DNA from: Nemertoderma westbladi
Lineage: Eukaryota > Xenacoelomorpha > Nemertodermatida > Nemertodermatidae
Length of the DNA stretch: 24,681 nt
Assembly: GCA_032718475.1 (NCBI GenBank)
Contig: JAUCBJ010005873.1
Coordinates: 1-24,681 of the forward strand
Reading direction: 5' to 3'
A program made the position numbers and the translations under genes. Each line of letters opens with the position of its first letter. The stretch's first letter is position 1. The notes beneath the pieces were generated by a model. The model ran no database searches. It saw nothing but the letters and a program-made list of their open reading frames with translations, and was not told the origin of the DNA. Positions 17,690 through 24,681 of this stretch are shown here, piece after piece.

Positions 17690-18400
17690 CTCTAACTTCT
17701 CACTCTAACTCCACTCTAACTCCACTCTAACTCCACTCTAACTCCACTCTAACTCCACTCTAACTCCATCTAACTCCACTCCACTCTATCTAACTTCACT
17801 CTGCTCGCTTTTACTCCACTCTGATTCGCACTCCTCTGACTCTCTCTCATCCTGTCAACACCTCCTCTCCATACTTCCCTGTGCTCCTCTCATACTCCCA
17901 AAGTGTCAACTTTTCTTATGCTACCATACTGTGCTATTATTCTATCTACCTTATCTAAATCTTACTTCTTGCTTACTACTTACTCTACTAACTCTCTTAC
18001 TACTAACTCTATTCTACTAACTCTAATTCTACTAACTCTAACTCTACTAACTCTAATTATATTAACTCTCTAACTCTTTACTAACTCTAACTCTACTAAC
18101 TCTAATTCTACTAACTCTCTACTAACTCTAACTCTCTTTCTACGTGGCGCTTTCGGTGCCCACAACCCCTCTACTACAACTTTCTTCTAACTTCTAACTA
18201 CTAACTTCTAACTCTACTCTTACTAACTTCTACTAACTTCAACTAACTTTCTAACTACTTACTGACTTTCTAACTTTCTACTTACTATCTTCTACTAACT
18301 TTCTCACTTCTACTTACTATCCAACTTCTACTAACTTTCTTACTTACTTACTAGTTAACTTCTACTTACTATTACTTTCTAACTTTCTACTTACTTTATT
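17690..18400 (-). repeat. CT-rich simple repeats (GTTAGTAGAG type on minus)
   Basis: An 11-bp repeat TCTAACTCCAC at about 17705-17775 is followed by degenerate CTAACTCTACTAACT sequence. It corresponds to 4391-4690 of copy L. A single unit of the 69-bp repeat (TACGTGGCGCTTTCGGTGCC) is at 18141-18160. No gene. Confidence 0.75.
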
Positions 18401-20087
18401 ATTTTATTATTTTAATTATTTTTATTATTTATATTTCTTATTCTTTTTTAAAGACAATCAACACCCCCATACCGGGGTAAATATATTTATCGGATTCCAT
18501 CTTATTGCTCTGGTTATAAACGCAACTGTTAAACAATGATATTGAAAGACGATAGGCTACTCTATAAAACATATTTCATAATATTTATAATAATTTACAT
18601 ATGTACAGTAAACTTTGGTTCAATGTGTGAATAAAACAATTTATTATTATTAAATTAAATATAATCAACTCGTTGATAAAAATAATTCAAAAATATCGTG
18701 CAAAACGGATTCATATATATAACTCAAGCAGCCAACGAATTTAGGCTAGGACAGGCAGGACATCGAAGGGCGTGATATCTGTTTTCACAGTTCCCACCAC
18801 AGAAACTACAGATACAGTCTTTTTTTGGGGAGTGGAATGAGTTCATAGTGCAGCAGATCAGATGGTGAAACCCGTGAGATGTTGCCCTACAGACAGCATG
18901 ACGATTTCGTTGTCCAGGTCGTTTCCAGTTGAAGTTTTGAAAGGCAGGTCCCTCTAGGTAGCCCTCCCTTATAAAATTATTCATCCGTTCAGCTCTATAG
19001 TTCCTATATTTTAGCGCAGTAGTCTCGTTAAAAATATTTGGGTTCCTATCTAAAATATATTCTATCAAAGTTGGTTCACCAAGTAAGTTATGCACAAATG
19101 TTGACGATGAAGATATGTGTAGACCTAGCATACGTTTAATAAAAGTAGATTTCGTTTTATCGATTTCTTTAAGGTTTGACAATTTAAGATAGATACCATA
19201 CGCAGGTAGGCCATAAGTAATCATCGGAAGCACTTTACCATTAAAAATCGTTAAACCAGTATCCGTAGATAGTAATTGCAACTTAGTAAAAGAACCTATT
19301 AACTTATAAGCTTCAACATTTTTACTATTGATATGGTTTGTAAAGCACAACGACGACTGTACTGTTACGCCTAAGTATTGGTATTGTTTTTCTACATTAA
19401 CTAGATTACCATTGTATGTAAATGTATCATTTGTACTTAAACGACCACCTTTTCGAAATTTAACTATTTTAGTTTTCACCAAGTTCACGTCCATTCCTTT
19501 TTTCCTGCACCATTCGAATAACGCGTTCAATGCTGACTGAATATCGTCTCTTCTCTTTGAAAAGAATACTAAATCATCCGCATAAAAAATAGATAATATT
19601 GTAGCAACAACTGCACGTAAAGCACTGACTAAATCTGCTATAAAAAGTAAAAAACATGTTGGCGATAAACAATCGCCCTGTAAAATACCCCGAAGTTGTT
19701 GTATGATATTTGAGAATCGTAAACCATCAAAAATTTGAAAACTGTTATTTAATATTGACTTAATAAGATCAAAAGGTTTCCCCTTGACACCTAATGTATA
19801 CAATTTGTATAGAAGTAGGGCTCTGGGCACAGAATCAAAAGCCTTTCTAAAATCTACAAAACAGGCATATACAATGCGTTCATTTCTAGAACTCGAATTA
19901 AAAGCCTCACTAATATATCTAAGTAACTGTGTAATAGCTTCAACTGCACTCTTTCCAGGCAAAAAACCAAATTGTTCAATAGGGATCTGGTCTCTTAGAT
20001 TAGAAATTATACGTTTATTCATTATCGCGGTTAATAGTTTCAACATTATATATGTTAGAGCTATTCCACGATAATTATCTGGGTTAT

Positions 20088-20091
20088 TTAA
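20088..20091. repeat. TTAA target duplication, left
   Basis: TTAA borders the left end of the 857-bp insertion. Removing the insertion and one TTAA restores a continuous RT frame. Confidence 0.8.
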
Positions 20092-20948
20092 GGGGGGGGT
20101 ATACCCCCCCATGAACCTTTTTTTAAAATGGCTGTCAATTAGTGTTAAATGATAATATTGCTATTTTGTCATGGTCAACCACTGTATGGAAGGCCAAATA
20201 GCATTTATAGTAAAATTTAAAAATTTGTAGCCTCCCCCTAGCGGCTGGCGGCGGAATTAAAGATTTCACTAAAATTGCTACTAGTCCCTCAATTTTGGTC
20301 CAAATTTCTTGAAACCAACTTTTTTGGACTCAGCGTGATTGACTCTACAAAAGTTATCTTATAGAATTTTTAATTAGCCAATTTTATTTTAATTAATTAA
20401 TTTAATTAATTAATTATCATATATTTTAGAAAAAATGGTAATATTTATCAAAATTCCATAAGATAACTTTTAAAGAGCTTCCAAAGCTCGTTCGAATGAG
20501 CCAAAAACGAAGAAAATTGGTTGAAAAATGACGTAGGAGTAGTAATTTGAAAATGAAAAATGACATTCCGAGAAAATGCCCTTCAAAGTTTAAACCGTCC
20601 CGCCAAAATTGGCTGTCTGTGTTCTGGTTGGTTAATTATTTCTGGCACGAATGATGCACACCAACGAGCTAAAATGTTCATTTCTGGGGTTTTCGGGGTC
20701 ACTGATTTCATTTCCGATGTCAGTTTTAATTTTTAGTGGAATCTAGTCTATCTGTCTGTCTGTCGGTCTTCTGTCTTTCTTACAATTTGACGGACAGACC
20801 GTCGTACGGAAAAACAGTAATAACTCGAGAACTGAAAGAGGTCTCACTAAGCGGTTTTCAGATTTGTAATCCTCATTAAATTCTGCTCTAGATGAGATAA
20901 AGAAACAATAATTTGAAAATTTTACCTGAGGGGGGGTATACCCCCCCC
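20092..20948. mobile_element. TTAA-flanked MITE with palindromic G8-TATA-C7 ends
   Basis: The 857-bp element is bordered by TTAA on both sides (20088-20091, 20949-20952). Its terminal repeats, GGGGGGGGTATACCCCCCC at 20092-20110 and its reverse complement at 20930-20948, are themselves palindromes. No transposase frame is present. Inside is a hairpin with AAAAGTTATCTTAT arms at about 20350-20370 and 20451-20471 around an AT palindrome, and CTGT-rich sequence near 20752-20775. TTAA duplication with C/G-rich ends is a hallmark of the piggyBac superfamily; other TTAA users exist, so that assignment is likely but not certain. It lies in the RT finger region of LINE-R. Confidence 0.75.
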
Positions 20949-20952
20949 TTAA
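20949..20952. repeat. TTAA target duplication, right
   Basis: Second copy of the TTAA flanking the insertion. Confidence 0.8.
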
Positions 20953-21625
20953 CGCACCCTTTCCTTTATATAAGATTTTGATAAAACTGTAAGACCACGA
21001 TAGATCCCACGTTTAAACAAAAATTAAATAACATCATAATAAAAACCGCGAGAAAAGGAAGTGATTGCTTAATGTGTTCATAAAATAAACCGTCGGGGCC
21101 ACTGGCATTCTTGTTGGATGCATTTCGAGCTGCTAGATAGATCTCCTCCTCAGTAACTGGTTCATTATACCACTCAGGCGCTTCGCGCTCCTCTGGCTAT
21201 GTGCTCGGTACGACTGGGCATTCGTGTGGATTGTTTTCAGTTCCCAATAGAGCCTGGAAATGTTCGCCTAGACGGTCGACTCCAAATCGGTGCCACGGTT
21301 GGCGGCTTCCGGTCCTTAAAAAGAGACCAAGGGTTGATCTCAGCATCAGCTACCCGCTTGAGTACGATCTCCTCCTCATACGATTCATTCTTCGCTTTCT
21401 GTAACTTCTTATACTCTTTCCTAATAGCCCAGTAATGAAGGCGTGTTGTATCGGTTGTTCTCAATCTCAGAGCATCCATAACTTGCAACTTTGCGGATCT
21501 ACACTCGTCATCAAACCACGGTTTTCCCCGAAACCGTTTGATTGGTTTAGGAATTGTAGATTCCTTTATAATTGTTGTCAGCAAGGTCTCCGCAACGTTA
21601 ATATCAGTCTTGTTCTGAAATACGT

Positions 21626-22324
21626 TTAATAGATCAGTGGATGCGATTGTAATGTGTCAATGTTTATTTGGCGAGATAATGGGGTTGGTCTTGTCATATA
21701 TTCTGGTGTCACACTGTTTATCTTGAGTATGGTAGACAAACGTTGCGGTGTGGGCATTATCGTAACTCTTGGCAGAGCTCTTGATATTATACCATAGTAT
21801 TTCGCGAAAATCAAGTCAATGACGCTTTCGCCCTGGGGTGATATATACGTAGGGATTCCAGGTGACTCAAATTCAATGAGGTTGAAACAAAGGCTGTTTA
21901 AACTTTCTATAAGTTCTGATCCACGATTTCTGGAGTCTAAACGGCAGTTGAAATCACCAGCTAATAGTATATTGTCGTCATCCTGAGCAAATGTAAGTGA
22001 CACCGAGATGTTTAAAACAATTTCGCTAATAGGTGTGTCAGCTTCGAAATAGAATAAAATAAAGCAGCAAGTTGTCGTTCTGCAGACCATGTAACTTTCA
22101 CACTTAGTTAATACACCCGGCTGTAGACTTGGTTTTACCAAAATGGCAAGACCACCCTGGGGCCGGCCACGTGGGGGTTTCTTTGCGGGCTGAACAAAGG
22201 AATAATAGCCCTGCACATCAATCTGGTCCTCCGTAAATAGAGTTTCATTAAATAGTAATACATCGTGATCTTGACAGATTTCCGCATCGGTTAGGTTATC
22301 ACGAATAAAGCTCAGTCCTTCCAT
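21626..22324 (-). pseudogene. LINE-R ORF2, AP-endonuclease domain
   Basis: It starts at ATG 22324, with the conserved SLWNMEGL reading across the ATG. It contains the usual motifs: NETLF (catalytic Glu), GDFNCRLDSR (GDFN), and GESVIDLIF (the S-x-I-D motif). The final catalytic His expected in an SDH motif is not seen; the corresponding place reads TPQRLSTILK. The domain nicks target DNA for target-primed reverse transcription. A frameshift near 21640 separates it from the linker. The stop of ORF1 (22354-22352) is in the same frame, 27 nt upstream, so ORF2 may use re-initiation or read-through. Confidence 0.75.
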
Positions 22325-22351
22325 ATTCCATAGAGACAGCGATATATTTAG

Positions 22352-23213
22352 TCAGTCAGTTTCACTCGCATTTTCAACTCTCTGGTTTTCTTCTCTGCGA
22401 GCGACTCCCGTCTGTCCACCCCAATCGCGACGGCGTGGTCGTAGTCCGTATTTCTCCCATTCAGCATCAGACAGTTTGTACCATTTGATGACTATGCCAT
22501 CCTCCCAGAGGCCAGGATTCATGAGAGCATGTCTCATATCCCAGTCTGCAATAATGTGAAAACTTCTTGAGATAGACCCTTCATAGACGTCCTTTGGTAT
22601 AACTTCGTCAACATCAATTCCATCCTCTCTTAGATTCGTAACGATTTCCGACGACGTCGTCAGTTAAGTCGATTCGGCTAACTAGATTGACATTTTCGAG
22701 GGCGACTGCTTGGTTGGGTGGTAGACCTCCTCGGGGCAGCCCGGATGGAACTCCCGGTGTCTGTTCGCATTCCTCGTATCGGTTGCGATCGAGCTCGACT
22801 GTTATCGGGCACAGGCCGGCGAACCATCCCTGTGTCGGAAGGTGTTTCGGTTTGCCGCTGCGGTTCCTCGCACCTGGTCGGTTCAGCCGGAACCTAAGTG
22901 CTAACGGTGGCCACGTCATAAGTACGTCTCGGTAAGAAGTTGTATTCGTATTTGTAGAACGGGATTCCCCTTGAGTTTGCTGTGATCTTGTTTCGGTCTT
23001 TTGCTCGCTTATCTTTATTATTTCATTCTTTGCCGTTAATGATTCCTGGAGTGCTTCACCTAGCTTTCCTAATGATATAGTATACATTGCAGTCATCGAC
23101 ATCAATCTATCTGTTACTATTCGCTCTTCCTCCAGGGTAACAGATTTCTTTGACTTTATTGCCCGGATGGTTGATAGGACTTCATCCCGAAAACCGATGA
23201 ACTCCTCCGCCAT
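22352..23213 (-). pseudogene. LINE-R ORF1-like protein, frameshifted
   Basis: It starts at ATG 23213 (MAEEFIGFRDEVLSTIRAIK) with a helical, charged N-terminus. A Thr/Asn/Ser-rich linker follows, then a Pro/Arg-rich stretch. Around 22640-22670 the frame changes, and the C-terminal part continues as LREDGIDVDEVIPKDVYEG and GLWEDGIVIKWYK to the TGA at 22354-22352. The C-terminal block has the look of the small RNA-binding folds of LINE ORF1 proteins, but no zinc knuckle or certain RRM is seen. It would coat element RNA. Confidence 0.6.
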
Positions 23214-23586
23214 CGGTATAGCCTAGACTTTCTGTGTCCTTCAGCTTGATTAATAGCATAAAATTATAATTTAATTATATTATACCGGTATATATATAAG
23301 AGTCCTGTAATCGTCAGAAAACAAATACCAATAAATTCCCTTATAAAAATCACCCTTATTCGAATGTTGGAAGGGCGTCTCGCCCTCATTCCCACCCCCC
23401 TCAGTCCAACATTTGGACGACTAAACTCTAAGGGGCCCCTTCTTCCAGTAGGCACTCTCCCACTGTCCCCCTATACATCCTCTTATCCTTCGCCACACTC
23501 TCTTTGCCAATTCCATCCCTCTAGGAATTGATTCTCCCTCTTCTGCCACCCTAAAATCGGGTCTCTCCGCCGCCTTCTTATTTTCC
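23214..23586 (-). other. Junction between LINE-R 5' leader and element R
   Basis: The AT-rich part up to about 23330 is probably the 5' leader of LINE-R. The 23421-23586 part belongs to the LTR-like element; on the minus strand it has an open frame without ATG (NKENKKAAERPDFRVAEEG, then AYWKKGPLRV and a stop at about 23421) overlapping the end of the CPEE frame. The exact insertion point and target duplication were not resolved. Confidence 0.4.
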
Positions 23587-24003
23587 TTATTTCCTGGCAG
23601 CAAAATGCCACCCCCACCTTGTCGTTCCCGGCGGCAGAATGAAAAGAAACGGAAAGAACAGACAAAACAGAACGAACAATAGTAATCCTATCCCTTTCCA
23701 TCCTGTCTTCTTACTCGACCTCCCCCTTTTCGGTATGCCTCTCAACCGGACCGGCATCTCCTCCGGACACTCCTCTGAACACTCCTCCGGACACTCCTCC
23801 GGACACTCCTCCGGACATTCCTCCGGACACTCCTCCAGACTGGTGTCCTCTGGACATCTTGCCGTCCACTCCTCTCCATCCCCATACCGATACTTGCTGG
23901 GAACATCCTTGTTCCATCCTATTATCTCTAAGTCTTCCGCGTCAAATCCATTCTCCTCCGCCCATTCTCTTGCTGCTACTTCTCCTTCTAGCTTATCTAC
24001 CGT
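23587..24003 (-). other. Open frame with CPEE repeats and a C-terminal hydrophobic segment (copy R)
   Basis: 138 codons are open between a TAG at 24006-24004 and the TAA at 23589-23587. There is no ATG near its start; the only Met is internal. The N-terminal part is acidic (AREWAEENGFDAEDLEIIGW, then KYRYGDGEEWTARC). It is followed by about six CPEE tetrapeptides from a 12-bp repeat, a basic stretch (KRGRSSKKTGW), a strongly hydrophobic run of about 20 residues (IGLLLFVLFCLFFPFLFIL) and a short tail. It looks like the end of a single-pass membrane protein, or chance in a CT-rich repeat. It lies after coding region B in the right element and has no clear match in copy L. It might be spliced or frameshifted onto region B. 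Confidence 0.35.
23758..23840 (-). repeat. 12-bp tandem repeat (GAGGAGTGTCCG on minus)
   Basis: About six to seven near-identical copies, in step with the frame that reads E-E-C-P. Being a multiple of three, changes in copy number would not break the frame. Confidence 0.85.
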
Positions 24004-24061
24004 CTATGGTTTCTGACTATGACTATGGTTTCTGTACTGTCTATGGATCTGATCCCGTCGT

Positions 24062-24589
24062 TCACGCTACCCTATTGCCTACACTATCTCTCCCAGCATG
24101 GCCTATAGTATGTGCAGTAAGGCCTACAGTATGTCCTGCAGTCTGCATGTGCCCTTCCGTACCGAAGTTCAATCTTCTCGAATAATCCAAGAAGTCCTCC
24201 CCGCGACTACCGTACTCTCGATCGGCAGCTATATCCCGTCGGGAAGTTTCTCTTCGATCCCCTCTCCTGTTCTCTTCCTCGTATCGGTACGTCCTGTACC
24301 CTTCTCCTAGTGTGCAGTGCGTCTCTCCGGGGCGACGGCAATCTCCCGGAGTTCGACCCCACTGACTCCCTAACTCCATCTCTACTACCGACGGCTCGCT
24401 ATCCGTCCTTGCTCTCTGGTTGCCCGTAGCAACGATTCTTCTATTCTCTTCACTTCTTCTCTCTTCGACCTCCCGGTTAAACTCTACTATTCTTCTTCTC
24501 TCTTCCGACTGATGTCTTCTCGCTCGCCCACTCTCGGCGCTAACATCTTTCTCTCTGTCCGCCTGGACCCTCCTGGGGATACTCATCAT
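24062..24589 (-). CDS. Element R coding region B homologue
   Basis: 175 residues from ATG 24589 to TGA 24064-24062. It matches residues 1-180 of the left copy (2675-3490) throughout: IVEFNREVEERRSEENRR, RARTDSEPSVVEMELGSQWG, RREYGSR-like and GHMQTAGHTVGLTAHTIGHAG blocks. Length changes between copies are in threes where I checked. It ends at a TGA where copy L reads Trp (AAWTTG versus VA-stop-TTG), so the original protein was longer. The open frame extends upstream of the ATG toward the window edge. Confidence 0.5.
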   Translation of the reverse strand: MMSIPRRVQADREKDVSAESGRARRHQSEERRRIVEFNREVEERRSEENRRIVATGNQRARTDSEPSVVEMELGSQWGRTPGDCRRPGETHCTLGEGYRTYRYEEENRRGDRRETSRRDIAADREYGSRGEDFLDYSRRLNFGTEGHMQTAGHTVGLTAHTIGHAGRDSVGNRVA

Positions 24590-24681
24590 CCCCCTACTAT
24601 TCTCCGTTGTCGGGTGCCGCAGTTCACCTAACTTGCCCCGTGCATTATCTGCCGACGCTTGTGGGAAATTCTCTGCCCCCC

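Larger units (their letters stand above)
18724..21584 (-). pseudogene. LINE-R ORF2, linker and reverse transcriptase, broken by insertion
   Basis: The linker (21584-21237) has the usual FRGKPWFDDECRSAK motif. It then shifts frame, passes a TAG at about 21197, reads TEEEIYLAARNASNKNASGP, shifts again near 21010, and reaches ILYKGKGALNNPDNYRGI across the site now split by the insertion at 20092-20948. After the insertion 455 residues of RT are intact: CFVDFRKAFDSV (catalytic Asp), GILQGDCLSP, FYADDLVFF (YADD), KTKIVKFRKGG, YQYLGV, and a terminal C-x2-C...H...C-x2-C group (CSFCGGNCENRYHALRCPAC). The first seven residues of that open frame come from the inserted element, so its ATG is not the original start. 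Confidence 0.8.
18400..23260 (-). mobile_element. LINE-R, near full-length non-LTR retrotransposon
   Basis: In order on the minus strand: an AT-rich 5' leader, ORF1 (23213-22352), APE-type endonuclease (22324-21626), linker, reverse transcriptase (to 18724), and a 3' UTR ending in AATAATAAA-type sequence near 18400. It sits inside the right LTR-like element. Without the 857-bp insertion it is about 4 kb, a usual LINE size. It contains several frameshifts and one in-frame stop, so it is dead. The RT carries a C-terminal cysteine-rich knuckle. The clade is not assigned. Ends are approximate to about 100-150 bp. Confidence 0.75.
16788..24681 (-). mobile_element. Right LTR-like retroelement (copy R), continues past the window
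   Basis: Read on the minus strand: coding region B (24589-24062), an open frame with CPEE repeats (24003-23587), a LINE insertion (about 23260-18400), CT-rich repeats, the hairpin cassette (17620-17440), purine tract (17439-17424) and LTR (17423-16788). The order and sequences match copy L in reverse orientation, and homology to copy L runs to the very end of the window (GGGGGGCAGAGAATT). Divergence from copy L is substantial, so the two are separate old insertions or an old inverted duplication. Confidence 0.55.

Noticed and set aside
20092-20112. ATG at 20112 as the true start of the LINE-R reverse transcriptase.
   Set aside because: That ATG and the next six codons belong to the inserted element; the original frame continues on the other side of the insertion.

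Overview
This looks like an invertebrate animal nuclear genome fragment dominated by mobile DNA. The evidence is a fibrinogen-domain exon with a eukaryotic splice acceptor, two APE/LINE-type retrotransposons, paired LTR-like elements, non-autonomous DNA transposons, minisatellites and AT-rich intergenic DNA. Nothing suggests bacteria: there are no operons, tRNAs or rRNAs. The species cannot be named from sequence; fibrinogen-related proteins and LINEs of this type fit an aquatic invertebrate, but that is inference.

Layout, left to right. (1) 1-1110: AT-rich DNA with a nested hairpin and a perfect palindrome. (2) About 1110-6369: an LTR-like element on the + strand. It has a GC-rich coding part (1129-3490, repeats, long G-runs, an Asn-rich stretch), then 69-bp and 42-bp minisatellites, a cassette of four hairpins, a purine tract and a putative 3' LTR starting TGTTAG at 5825. 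(3) 7172-10012: a decayed minus-strand gene of a family I cannot name. (4) About 10165-12110: a 5'-truncated LINE (LINE-L) with a reverse transcriptase. (5) 12401-13929: a non-coding DNA transposon with 40-bp terminal inverted repeats (39/40 matching) carrying an 11-copy 49-bp minisatellite. (6) 15450-16238: the last exon of a fibrinogen-related protein on the minus strand, the only likely host gene. (7) 16788 to the right edge: a second, diverged copy of the LTR-like element on the minus strand, facing the first.

The right copy is a nest. A LINE (LINE-R, about 18400-23260) lies inside the LTR-like element, and an 857-bp TTAA-flanked element whose ends are the palindrome G8-TATA-C7 lies inside the LINE's reverse transcriptase. 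This gives a relative order of insertions.

The most interesting signals are: a hairpin cassette kept in both diverged LTR-like copies with paired base changes; a coding region whose reading frame changes mainly at G-runs; an open frame with CPEE repeats and a C-terminal hydrophobic segment seen only in the right copy; a fibrinogen domain without its first disulfide; and the two non-autonomous transposons with unusual ends or contents.

Limits: identities were judged by eye, element ends other than the inverted-repeat ends are approximate, and family names are given only where motifs are explicit.
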